Positions 7,842-14,226 of a stretch of 26,145 bases of DNA are shown piece by piece. The stretch comes from a virus, in IMG/VR virus record IMGVR_UViG_3300042308_000140, positions 1 through 26,145 of that record. One strand, given 5' to 3'. The position numbers and the translations under genes are program-made. Each line of letters opens with the position of its first letter. Positions within the stretch are counted from its first letter, which is position 1. Below the pieces are notes generated by a model. That model saw only the letters and a list, made by a program, of their open reading frames with translations. It did not search any database and had not been told where the DNA came from.

Positions 7842-8206
7842 TGAACCCGTTTCGTGATCAAGAAAAATTCATGCAGGCATGCGATCAAACTGTTGGAAAA
7901 TTTGATCAAAATCAATTTAATATGTATATTAAATTAATTGAAGAAGAAGTCAGAGAACTTACCGTTGCATTAGATAACAATGACAAAGTCGAAACCTTAG
8001 ACGCACTTATTGATATTTTAGTTGTAACCATAGGTTCAATCCATTCATTAGGTGCTGACGCCGAAGGTGCATGGAAAGAAGTCATGAGTACAAACTTTGC
8101 TAAGATCGATAAAGACACAGGCAAAGTTCGTAAACGTGAGGACGGTAAGGTATTGAAACCCATAGGGTGGGTGCCGCCGGGGTTGGCTCCTTTTGTGAGC
8201 AAATAA
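7841..8206 (+). CDS. MazG-like nucleotide pyrophosphohydrolase
   Basis: The 121-aa, all-alpha protein carries the metal-binding ExxE...ExxD signature of the MazG/PRA-PH superfamily: EEEVRE at 34-39 and ETLDALID at 51-58. These are followed by VVTIGSIHSLG and the characteristic MSTNFAKID (82-90) and GKVRKREDGKVLKP (94-107) tail seen in short phage MazG-like proteins. The predicted activity is hydrolysis of nucleoside triphosphates or related nucleotides to monophosphate and pyrophosphate. Suggested roles for phage MazG are removal of dNTPs or modulation of (p)ppGpp; the substrate cannot be read from the sequence. It starts in the stop codon of the co-chaperonin gene (TAATG) and is the last gene before the terminator. 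Confidence 0.85.
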   Translation: MNPFRDQEKFMQACDQTVGKFDQNQFNMYIKLIEEEVRELTVALDNNDKVETLDALIDILVVTIGSIHSLGADAEGAWKEVMSTNFAKIDKDTGKVRKREDGKVLKPIGWVPPGLAPFVSK

Positions 8207-8209
8207 CTC

Positions 8210-8236
8210 AAAGGGTCTAGACAGACCCTTTCTTTT
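8210..8236 (+). terminator. Rho-independent terminator after the mazG-like gene
   Basis: A perfect 9-bp stem AAAGGGTCT / AGACCCTTT (8210-8218 and 8223-8231) with loop AGAC, followed by CTTTTT. It begins 3 bp after the MazG-like stop codon. The right arm and loop also contain the -35 element of the next promoter. Confidence 0.85.
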
Positions 8237-8246
8237 TCTATATAAT
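8218..8246 (+). promoter_or_regulatory. Sigma70-type promoter, TAGACA-17-TATAAT, leaderless
   Basis: The -10 box is a perfect TATAAT (8241-8246). The -35 box TAGACA (8218-8223, 5 of 6) is exactly 17 bp upstream and lies within the terminator hairpin. The -10 box ends six bases before the ATG at 8253, and no Shine-Dalgarno sequence separates them, so the transcript should be leaderless. Confidence 0.75.
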
Positions 8247-8252
8247 AGCAAG

Positions 8253-8675
8253 ATGAAGATAGGATTTACTTGCTCAACCTTTGACTTGTTCCACGCAGGT
8301 CATATCATGATGCTCAAAGAAGCACAAACACAATGCGACTATTTGATAGTTGGCCTACAAACTGATCCAACTATTGATCGTCCCGAAAAGAACAAACCAG
8401 TTCAAGGTATATTTGAACGCTACGTACAACTACAAGCCTGTAAGTATGTAGATGAAGTTGTAGTTTATGCTACCGAAAAAGAACTCCTAGATGTATTGCA
8501 ATCTTATCCTATTGATGTTAGAATACTAGGAGACGAGTATGCAAGTAAATCATTTACAGGCGACAACTTAGATATGGAACTGTATTTTAATCGCAGAGAA
8601 CACAGTTTTTCAACAACAGAATTACGTCAACGTGTAGTTGATGCAGAAAGGATTAAAAATGGAAGTACAACCTAA
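8253..8675 (+). CDS. Cytidylyltransferase-like nucleotidyltransferase (TagD type)
   Basis: The 140-aa protein has the HxGH nucleotidyltransferase fold. It starts with strand IGFTCSTFDLFHAGHI, with the HAGH motif at 14-17, then LIVGLQTDPT (31-40), the family segment ERYVQLQACKYVDEVV (55-70), a central ILGDEY (91-96), and the second signature STTELRQR at 120-127. This is the layout of glycerol-3-phosphate cytidylyltransferase (TagD) and related CTP transferases, close to their usual about 130-aa size. It would activate a phosphorylated sugar or polyol with CTP; the actual substrate is unknown. It is first in an operon with the 55-aa membrane protein and the clamp loader, and is expressed from the promoter immediately upstream. 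Confidence 0.82.
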   Translation: MKIGFTCSTFDLFHAGHIMMLKEAQTQCDYLIVGLQTDPTIDRPEKNKPVQGIFERYVQLQACKYVDEVVVYATEKELLDVLQSYPIDVRILGDEYASKSFTGDNLDMELYFNRREHSFSTTELRQRVVDAERIKNGSTT

Positions 8676-8826
8676 AGATACAAGCAAGGGACATTTTTAT
8701 GTCAGCCTTGTAAAAAGTATTACTCGCATTGGTGCTGGCGGATGTTTAATCCAAGGTAACTTAATTGCTGCCGGCGGTCTATTAATTTTAGCAGAAATGT
8801 TAGGTATTGTTGAGGAACTTGTATGA
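8659..8826 (+). CDS. Small membrane protein, 55 aa
   Basis: The start at ATG 8659 is chosen because AAAGGA lies 6 nt upstream. A longer frame back to 8638 is possible but has no ribosome binding site. The N-terminal 20 residues are polar (MEVQPKDTSKGHFYVSLVK). Residues about 24-50 are Gly/Leu/Ile/Ala rich (GAGGCLIQGNLIAAGGLLIL) and should form one transmembrane helix, with an acidic C-terminal end. It overlaps the cytidylyltransferase end by 17 bp and the clamp-loader start by 4 bp, so it is translationally coupled in the operon. No function can be assigned. The tight coupling supports its being a real gene. Confidence 0.65.
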   Translation: MEVQPKDTSKGHFYVSLVKSITRIGAGGCLIQGNLIAAGGLLILAEMLGIVEELV

Positions 8827-9737
8827 ATAATCTATGGGTAGAAAAATATCGCCCCAACACATTAGATGGATATGTGTTTAGAGACACTAACCAACGGCAA
8901 CAAATTGAAAATTGGATTAGAGAAAAAACCATTCCACATCTGTTGTTCAGCGGACATGCCGGCATTGGAAAAACCACCTTGGCAAAGATTCTTTTGAATT
9001 TATTGGATACCAACGATCTTGATGTGTTAGAAATCAATGCCAGTCGTGTTAACTCAGTTGATGATGTTAGAAATAAGATCACTAACTTTGTACAGATGAT
9101 TCCGTTTGGAGACTTCAAGGTTGTGTTGTTAGATGAGGCTGATTATTTGAGTCACAATGCTCAAGCAGCACTGCGTGGACTGTTAGAAGAATATCATACT
9201 ACTGCACGTTTTATTCTCACTTGCAATTATCCCAACAAAATTATTCCAGCACTACACAGTCGGTGCCAAGGATTTCATATTGAGAAAGTTGATCCTACAG
9301 AATTTACTGCTAGGGTTGCTACAATTCTTGTTGAAGAAAACATAGAATTTGATCTCGACACCCTAGACACTTATGTCAAGGCAAAATATCCCGACTTACG
9401 TAAATGTATTAATACTGTGCAAATGAACAGCAGTACCGGAAAACTGATTTCACCAAATGAAGTAGATGCCAATTTGTCCGACTGGCGTATCCAGATGGTG
9501 GAATTATTCAAACAAGGAAAAGTGAGTCAGGCTAGAAAACTTGTTTGCAGTCAGATTAGACCAGAAGAAGTAGAAGAAATTTTTAGATGGCTCTACGACA
9601 ACATCGAATTGTTTGGTCAGGATGTTCAACAAGAAAAAGCCATCCTAATTATTAAACAAGGTCTGGCAGATCACACACTGGTAAGTGATCCAGAAATTAA
9701 TCTAGCCGCAACTATGGTTAGACTAGGTCATTTATAA
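8823..9737 (+). CDS. 44: Sliding-clamp loader ATPase subunit (T4 gp44-like)
   Basis: The 304-aa AAA+ protein starts WVEKYRPNTLDGYV, the conserved opening of RFC/gp44 clamp-loader subunits. It has Walker A GHAGIGKT at 44-51, Walker B VVLLDEADYL (100-109), sensor-1 ILTCNYPNKI (131-140) and the arginine-finger motif SRC at 146-148, then a lid and C-terminal collar domain. T4 gp44 is 319 aa, so length fits. It would load the sliding clamp (gp45) at primer ends for replication and, in T4, late transcription. GAGGAA precedes the ATG. The expected small partner gp62 and the clamp are not in this window; the gene is instead followed directly by a terminator. Confidence 0.93.
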   Translation: MNNLWVEKYRPNTLDGYVFRDTNQRQQIENWIREKTIPHLLFSGHAGIGKTTLAKILLNLLDTNDLDVLEINASRVNSVDDVRNKITNFVQMIPFGDFKVVLLDEADYLSHNAQAALRGLLEEYHTTARFILTCNYPNKIIPALHSRCQGFHIEKVDPTEFTARVATILVEENIEFDLDTLDTYVKAKYPDLRKCINTVQMNSSTGKLISPNEVDANLSDWRIQMVELFKQGKVSQARKLVCSQIRPEEVEEIFRWLYDNIELFGQDVQQEKAILIIKQGLADHTLVSDPEINLAATMVRLGHL

Positions 9738-9758
9738 CAGTTAATTGTAGCAGTACAC

Positions 9759-9785
9759 AAAAAGGCTCCCGAAGGAGCCTTTTTT
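9759..9785. terminator. Bidirectional terminator between clamp loader and phoH
   Basis: Inverted repeat AAAAAGGCTCC / GGAGCCTTTTT (9759-9769 and 9774-9784) with loop CGAA, flanked by A-runs on the left and six T on the right. It therefore works in both directions for the convergent clamp-loader and phoH genes, and it overlaps the phoH stop codon by two bases. Confidence 0.9.
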
Positions 9786-10500
9786 ATTCACCGTAAACTG
9801 ATAACACTTCTTTTACAGCAGTATGTCTTTCGATATCCTTTTTATCAAAATGTTGCAAGTCTATACACTTTAATGATTTGTGTTCATTAATATGGCGTAT
9901 AAAATCAATGAGTCCGTTGTCATCTAGTCTGTCTGCTTGATTCAGATCTCCAGTGACAATCATTTTAGAACCTTCTCCCAATCTTGTAAGCAACATCTTC
10001 ATTTGATTAGGGGTAGCATTTTGCATTTCATCTGCAATAATATATGCATTTTTAAAGGTTCGGCCTCTCATGTAGGCTAATGGGCTGATTTCGATCACAC
10101 CTTCGTTGATCATGTCTTCTATATCTTTTTTTAGATAATATTCTCCTAGAACATCAAAGATAGGTCTTGTCCACGGAGCCATCTTTTCCTGCATAGTTCC
10201 TGGTAAGAATCCCAAATCTTCATCCACTGACACGGCGGGACGAGTAACTATAATTTTGTCAAATTTACCTTCTTGAAACAATTTAACGCCTACCTGCACT
10301 GCCAGCATGGTTTTACCCGTGCCGGCTGGCCCCACAGCAAAAACTATGTTTTTATTGTCGTCTTGTAATTTTTCAAGATATTGTACTTGGTGGCCGTTTC
10401 GAGCGTGTAACGACACTCGAAGCTTCTTTGCTGGAAGATAGGTTTGAAAATCAATCACGTTTACTTCAGAATTAAAGCGTTTTTTCACTCTTTTACTCAT
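9784..10500 (-). CDS. phoH: PhoH-like P-loop ATPase
   Basis: The 238-aa protein is a PhoH core domain: Walker A GPAGTGKT at 57-64, IIVTRPAVSVDEDLGFLPG (83-101), the Walker B strand AYIIADEMQNAT (152-163), sensor-like MIVTGDLNQAD (180-190) and a short C-terminal HTAVKEVLSVYG. Phage PhoH proteins are nucleotide-hydrolysing proteins of debated role (RNA metabolism or phosphate stress), common in marine phages. It is the only gene on the minus strand here. GGAG lies about 8 nt before the ATG on that strand, and an inverted-repeat leader lies just upstream (10523-10560). Confidence 0.93.
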   Translation of the reverse strand: MSKRVKKRFNSEVNVIDFQTYLPAKKLRVSLHARNGHQVQYLEKLQDDNKNIVFAVGPAGTGKTMLAVQVGVKLFQEGKFDKIIVTRPAVSVDEDLGFLPGTMQEKMAPWTRPIFDVLGEYYLKKDIEDMINEGVIEISPLAYMRGRTFKNAYIIADEMQNATPNQMKMLLTRLGEGSKMIVTGDLNQADRLDDNGLIDFIRHINEHKSLKCIDLQHFDKKDIERHTAVKEVLSVYGE

Positions 10501-10522
10501 CTAGTTCTCCTACTTTAAGTAA

Positions 10523-10560
10523 GTAGGACCGTAGGGACCGCCTATCCTCACAGGTCCTAC
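10523..10560 (-). repeat. Inverted repeat in the phoH leader
   Basis: GTAGGACC (10523-10530) and GGTCCTAC (10553-10560) form a perfect 8-bp stem around 22 nt. On the minus strand the left arm could instead pair with the inner copy GGTCCCTAC, because two near-identical copies (GGTCCCTAC then GGTCCTAC) stand in tandem. The element lies 23 bp before the phoH start and would sit near the 5' end of its mRNA. Confidence 0.6.
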
Positions 10561-10584
10561 ATAACTATTTACTGATATTGTCAA
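10558..10584 (-). promoter_or_regulatory. phoH: Possible phoH promoter, perfect -35 but weak -10
   Basis: On the minus strand a perfect TTGACA (10584-10579) is followed after 15 bp by TATGTA (10563-10558, 3 of 6 to consensus). The -35 is convincing, but the short spacer and weak -10 make this tentative; an activator-dependent promoter is possible. Confidence 0.35.
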
Positions 10585-10616
10585 AAAGTAAACTGATATG
10601 ATTTGTTTTTAGGTCA

Positions 10617-10636
10617 ACTAAATACTGTGGTATATT
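10617..10636 (+). promoter_or_regulatory. Possible promoter region before the 10648 gene
   Basis: Two overlapping candidates are present. ACTAAATA (10617-10624) has the TAAATA core of T4-type late promoters. An extended -10 element TGGTATATT (10628-10636) ends 11 nt before the ATG at 10648, without a recognisable -35. Either could drive the block starting at 10648. Confidence 0.35.
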
Positions 10637-10647
10637 AACGAGACACT

Positions 10648-11205
10648 ATGGCTGACATTTTAGAAGTTATTAAAAATATAGAAAACTTATACAGTAATAA
10701 TACTGCACTGAGCGTCTTAAAAGACTATGAACGTGTGTTAGAAATTCTGGATATTTACGTCTACGAAAATTGGTTAGAAGGCGAATTATTAGAGGGACCC
10801 CGTGTTGATCGACATTGGGTAACTTGTAAATTCATGTGGCCGAAAGAAAACATGCCCAATCCCCGGGCTGCTAAACGACTGCTTGAACACGACTGTAGAG
10901 TAAAATTTGAAGAAAGTTTTATTCTACAACCTCGCAAAATTGAAAGTCCTGACGATTTTCGTCCTGGCACTAAGAAAGGCAAGTTAGATCGTCATGCTAT
11001 TTGGGTAGTGACTATCTCCATGCCTAAAAAATTAGTGTTTGACATGTTTGAAGGTTACATGGATAAATTACGCAACGAACGTTTTGGTCGCAACAGCAGA
11101 GTAGATTCTAGTCAAGGACAAGATGTTGCTGCTCCAGCAGTTGCACCGGCTGCTGGAGCACCGGCAGTCACTGGAACTCCACCAGTACCAGGAGCAGCAG
11201 TATGA
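10648..11205 (+). CDS. Conserved-type T4-like phage protein, unknown
   Basis: The 185-aa product has a helical N-terminus (ILEVIKNIENLYSNNTAL), then a compact domain with HWVTCKFMWPKENMP (about 56-70), RKIESPDDFRPGTKKGKLDRH (about 96-116) and the strand IWVVTISMPKKLVFDMF. It ends in an Ala/Pro/Gly-rich low-complexity tail (about 150-185). The folded part resembles a protein I associate with marine T4-like phage genomes, where it is annotated as hypothetical or structural. No catalytic motif is evident. It overlaps the next gene by 4 bp, and the two probably act together. Confidence 0.65.
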   Translation: MADILEVIKNIENLYSNNTALSVLKDYERVLEILDIYVYENWLEGELLEGPRVDRHWVTCKFMWPKENMPNPRAAKRLLEHDCRVKFEESFILQPRKIESPDDFRPGTKKGKLDRHAIWVVTISMPKKLVFDMFEGYMDKLRNERFGRNSRVDSSQGQDVAAPAVAPAAGAPAVTGTPPVPGAAV

Positions 11206-11936
11206 ACCTTAATGAAGAGTTAAGACCTGCCGATTTGAGATACCTTGTTGACAATGTATTTGAAATTGATTCATACAGCAGTAAAATGGGCAATGATCAA
11301 GATGTTTCTGTAATTTCTTTCAATGTAAAAAGTAAAGATGCTGCCGAGGATCTAGAAAGTTTTATTGAAAAAGGTTATAAATTTGTGTTAGACGCAGATG
11401 TTAGCCCGGGCGAAGTCAAAGAAGGCAAGTACAAAGTATTTGTTGAAATGGAACGTGATAAAAATCTAAGTTCGCGCATTGTGGAAATATTAGATGGTGT
11501 AAAGAAATTAGTGGACACTGAAGATTTTAGATTTAGATACTATAGAAGTTTTAGATCAAATCTCGCTGACCTCGAGTCGTTGACTGATGCTGTGCCAACT
11601 ACACCCAATCAGTATGAAAACAAAATCAATGAAGTTCAGATGGAAAATGTGGATAACTTTTTTAACAAAAGTTATTTAGAAAGCATTGATCTCGATCATG
11701 ACCAATTGACGCTAGAAAAACCATTCAACGGATCGTTGAATTTGATAGTATCTGATTTTGGTCGCAAACAAAGAATTTACGAATCTGTTCAAGGAGCATT
11801 CCAAATGAACTCTAGTGATATTTCTGAAATATTATATCTTACAAAATTCATCGGCCCGTATAACATTAACAAAATTGACAATAAATTTATTATAGAAAAT
11901 AATGGATATGCATTGGTAGCGGAGTTGAGAAGATGA
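11202..11936 (+). CDS. Phage protein of unknown function, coupled to 10648 gene
   Basis: A 244-aa acidic protein starting MNLNEELRPADLRYLVDNVFEIDSY. The first half looks like an alpha/beta domain (VSVISFNVKSKDAAEDLESF, YKVFVEMERDKNL), followed by an acidic linker and a C-terminal half ending GPYNINKIDNKFIIENNGYA, suggestive of small beta strands. No signal peptide, membrane segment or known active-site motif was seen. GGAG lies 9 nt before the ATG. It overlaps both neighbours by 4 bp, so it is coupled to the unknown protein upstream and to the spanin-like gene downstream. Confidence 0.62.
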   Translation: MNLNEELRPADLRYLVDNVFEIDSYSSKMGNDQDVSVISFNVKSKDAAEDLESFIEKGYKFVLDADVSPGEVKEGKYKVFVEMERDKNLSSRIVEILDGVKKLVDTEDFRFRYYRSFRSNLADLESLTDAVPTTPNQYENKINEVQMENVDNFFNKSYLESIDLDHDQLTLEKPFNGSLNLIVSDFGRKQRIYESVQGAFQMNSSDISEILYLTKFIGPYNINKIDNKFIIENNGYALVAELRR

Positions 11937-12424
11937 ATCAAATTTACTGGATGCTGGATCTAATACCGGACGCTGTGTTAAGTGGGCTCTATTGGGCCAT
12001 AATCATTGCTGGTATTACAGGAGTACTTGCCGGTTGGTTAGGCAAGTGGATTCCATTTTACGGAAATTATGTTAAAGTACTGCAACCACTTGGCATTGTG
12101 TTACTAGTTTTAGGTGTATGGCTGCGTGGCGGCTATGACACAGAAATGGCCTGGCGTGAGCGAGTGTCTAAACTTGAAGCAGCAGTTAAGATAGCAGAAG
12201 AAAAATCACAGCAAACAAATACAGTGATCCAAGAAAAAATAGTTGAGAAAACTAAAATTATCAAGGAAAAAGGCAAGACACAGATTGAATACATTGATCG
12301 TGTGATTAAAGAAAAAGAAGAAGTAAAAATATTCATTGAGAAATGTCCAATCCCGCAAGATATCATTATTGAACATAACAAAGCGGTAGATATGAATAAC
12401 GCCGCAGAAAGGCCAAAGAAATGA
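11933..12424 (+). CDS. Inner-membrane spanin-like protein (Rz type)
   Basis: The 163-aa protein has two hydrophobic segments (about 16-35 and 49-65) with a Gly/Trp turn between, then a long charged coiled coil (about 72-133). It ends in CPIPQDIIIEHNKAVDMNNAA at 138-158. A Cys-Pro-x-Pro stretch followed by a His-Asn/Asp-x-Ala helix near the C-terminus is typical of phage inner-membrane spanins. The following gene encodes a small lipoprotein, overlapping by 4 bp, as expected for an i-spanin/o-spanin pair that fuses inner and outer membranes at lysis. Unusually, there are two membrane segments where classical Rz has one; an added holin-like hairpin is possible. Confidence 0.68.
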   Translation: MNQIYWMLDLIPDAVLSGLYWAIIIAGITGVLAGWLGKWIPFYGNYVKVLQPLGIVLLVLGVWLRGGYDTEMAWRERVSKLEAAVKIAEEKSQQTNTVIQEKIVEKTKIIKEKGKTQIEYIDRVIKEKEEVKIFIEKCPIPQDIIIEHNKAVDMNNAAERPKK

Positions 12425-12687
12425 GAATTTTAATTCTTAGTTTAACACTGTTGTTAACAAGTTGTGCCACTTCTATTCCTGTTAAGCCTAAGTTTCCCGA
12501 AGTACCGCAAATATTAAAAGAACGTTGCGAAAATCTTAAAAAGATTGAAGGCAATCAAGTGGCTATAACAGAGATGTTAAAAGTAGTAATTCATAACTAT
12601 ACTCTGTATCACGAGTGTTCTACAAAAGTAGACGGTTGGCAAGAGTGGTATGAATCACAAAAGAAAATATACGAAAGCATCAAATGA
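12421..12687 (+). CDS. Outer-membrane lipoprotein, o-spanin (Rz1-like)
   Basis: The 88-aa product has a lipoprotein signal peptide (MRILILSLTLLLTSC), with lipobox LTSC and lipidated Cys15. The mature part is proline-containing at first (SIPVKPKFPEVPQIL), then helical, with ENLKKIEGNQVAITEMLKVV and the family-like NYTLYHEC...KVDGWQEWYESQK. Two extra cysteines (31 and 61) frame the helix. Such short lipoproteins encoded immediately after an Rz-like gene serve as outer-membrane spanins. It overlaps its neighbours by 4 bp on both sides. The assignment as an o-spanin rests on lipobox, size and position. Confidence 0.72.
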   Translation: MRILILSLTLLLTSCATSIPVKPKFPEVPQILKERCENLKKIEGNQVAITEMLKVVIHNYTLYHECSTKVDGWQEWYESQKKIYESIK

Positions 12688-12905
12688 AAATTGTATTAAT
12701 TATTGCAGCAATGTTGTTAGCAGGCTGCGCCACTAATCCAGATGTTCAAAAATCAATATCTAAAGATCAAACTATGGATAGGATGGCAAAGGCTGCATTG
12801 ATAAATGAAATGCTAGTCAGCCCCGATGCTCATGTAAGAGCCAAAGGTGCAGCCATAGCAGAAAAATTTTTAATAGAACCAAAGAAAAATATATTCGGAT
12901 TTTAA
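12684..12905 (+). CDS. Second small lipoprotein, unknown role
   Basis: The 73-aa product has a clear lipoprotein signal (MKIVLIIAAMLLAGC, lipobox LAGC, Cys15), followed by ATNPDVQKSISKDQTMDRMAKAALINEM, a short amphipathic helical region, and a basic/hydrophobic C-terminus (EPKKNIFGF). Like the o-spanin gene before it, the lipid Cys is residue 15 and is followed by Ala-Thr. It could be a third spanin component, an alternative o-spanin or an outer-membrane effector such as superinfection exclusion. Coupled by a 4-bp overlap to the o-spanin gene. Confidence 0.68.
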   Translation: MKIVLIIAAMLLAGCATNPDVQKSISKDQTMDRMAKAALINEMLVSPDAHVRAKGAAIAEKFLIEPKKNIFGF

Positions 12906-12917
12906 AAGGAGCAAATA

Positions 12918-13481
12918 ATGTCATTGGTTGATTCAGTATTAAAGTTAGTAACAAAAACACCAAAAGATCCGGACGCACCTAAGCCTCCAGTAGGATCACG
13001 ATCAGAGCGTGAAGCAAAACTAAAAGACAAAGCAGGTATGGTTATTAGCATCTTTGCATTGTTGTTGGCAGTGAATGCATGGTACGGCGGCAAGTTATCT
13101 AGTACAGTATTAAACAATACACTGGGTGCTAACAATACATGGGCACAATATCAAGCCAAAGCAGGACGTGGCGTTACATACGAAATTGCCGCCAAGACAA
13201 CTACTGATCCAAAACTAAAAGAAGAATTCCAGGCAGAGAAAGAGCGCATGGATGCTGACAAGAAAGAGATTGCTGTTAAAGCAAGAGAAATGGAGGCAGT
13301 GCGTGAAGAGGCTAAAAAATCCAGTCCTTGGATTGGTTATGCAAGCACAGCCTATCAGTTGGCTATTGTTGTGTTATCAGCAAGTATTTTAGCAGTTAGC
13401 GTGGCCATGTTCTGGGGCAGTTTTGTTGTTGCAGGCTTTGGTATCCTACTAAGTCTAAACGGCCTATACCTTTGGTTCTAA
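12918..13481 (+). CDS. DUF4337-like membrane protein
   Basis: The 187-aa protein has transmembrane segments at about 39-57, 143-163 and 165-184. Between them is a long charged helix (about 95-135) containing NNTWAQYQAKAGR (72-84). A first TM helix followed by a (N)xW..YQAK segment, a helical hairpin and two C-terminal TM helices is the pattern of DUF4337 proteins, whose function is unknown. A strong ribosome binding site (AAAGGAGC) precedes ATG 12918. In this position an envelope or lysis-timing role is plausible but not shown. The stop lies 2 bp before the lipase start. Confidence 0.68.
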   Translation: MSLVDSVLKLVTKTPKDPDAPKPPVGSRSEREAKLKDKAGMVISIFALLLAVNAWYGGKLSSTVLNNTLGANNTWAQYQAKAGRGVTYEIAAKTTTDPKLKEEFQAEKERMDADKKEIAVKAREMEAVREEAKKSSPWIGYASTAYQLAIVVLSASILAVSVAMFWGSFVVAGFGILLSLNGLYLWF

Positions 13482-13483
13482 AA

Positions 13484-14206
13484 ATGAAAACACAATTATT
13501 ATTAGAGTTTGCCAACATAGCGCAAACTACCTACGACAATCCTAAAACATCCACTGCCAAGTTCAAAGCCTTGGGATATAAGATTATTCAATTCTTTGAC
13601 ATTGATGGGGCTCAGGCATATCTATTGACCAACGGTACTATCACTGTGCTTTCATTTAGAGGTACTGAAGTAACTGAAAAGTCAGATGTGTTGGCAGACT
13701 TAAAAGCTGGCAAGAATATCGAAGCCTGTGGCGGCAAGGTGCATGTTGGCTTTAAAGGTGAAATCAATAAACTATGGCCCACTATCTCAGCAGCACTAGA
13801 AGCCAATCCAGGCAACCTATACGTAACTGGACACAGTCTTGGTGCAGCCATGGCCACAATCGCTGCCAGTCGTATGCAGGATCGTGTAACAGCATTGGTA
13901 ACATTTGGATCACCTAGAGTTGGCAATGCAGAGTTTGTTAAGAGTTTGACTGTTGAACATTACAGAGTGCAGAACAACTGTGACGATGTGACCAAAGTTC
14001 CTTTTAGACTCATGGGATTTGATCATCACGGCACACACAAGTATATGAACTTCCATGGAGAGTTTAGAGACCTAACTCCTTGGCAACGTGTGAAAGATAT
14101 GATTCGCAGTAGACTAAAGGCCAGGGCAAAAGGGCAAAAGTACATTGGTGTGTTTGATCACATGATGGCCAACTATATTGCCAAATTAGAGAAGTTAGGA
14201 ATGTAA
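13484..14206 (+). CDS. Class 3 lipase-like serine hydrolase
   Basis: The 240-aa product has the Lipase_3 (PF01764-like) alpha/beta-hydrolase signatures: oxyanion region VLSFRGTE at 55-62, VHVGFKGE (86-93), nucleophile elbow VTGHSLGAAMA with Ser118, VTFGSPRVGN (139-148) and DDVTKVPF with acid Asp167 or Asp168. The catalytic His is probably His226 in FDHMMANY, with HHGTHKY at 181-187 as a structural motif. Predicted to hydrolyse acylglycerols or phospholipids. The frame can be read from TTG 13472, overlapping the upstream gene, but ATG 13484 is preferred. No signal peptide is present, so export would need the holin or cell lysis. Its place among spanin, lipoprotein and holin genes suggests envelope breakdown. 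Confidence 0.88.
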   Translation: MKTQLLLEFANIAQTTYDNPKTSTAKFKALGYKIIQFFDIDGAQAYLLTNGTITVLSFRGTEVTEKSDVLADLKAGKNIEACGGKVHVGFKGEINKLWPTISAALEANPGNLYVTGHSLGAAMATIAASRMQDRVTALVTFGSPRVGNAEFVKSLTVEHYRVQNNCDDVTKVPFRLMGFDHHGTHKYMNFHGEFRDLTPWQRVKDMIRSRLKARAKGQKYIGVFDHMMANYIAKLEKLGM

Positions 14207-14226
14207 AAATTAAATAGGAGCGGAAA

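Noticed and set aside
14211-14216. TAAATA before the holin as a late promoter
   Set aside because: It abuts the AGGAG ribosome binding site, so a transcript starting downstream of it would lose the RBS.
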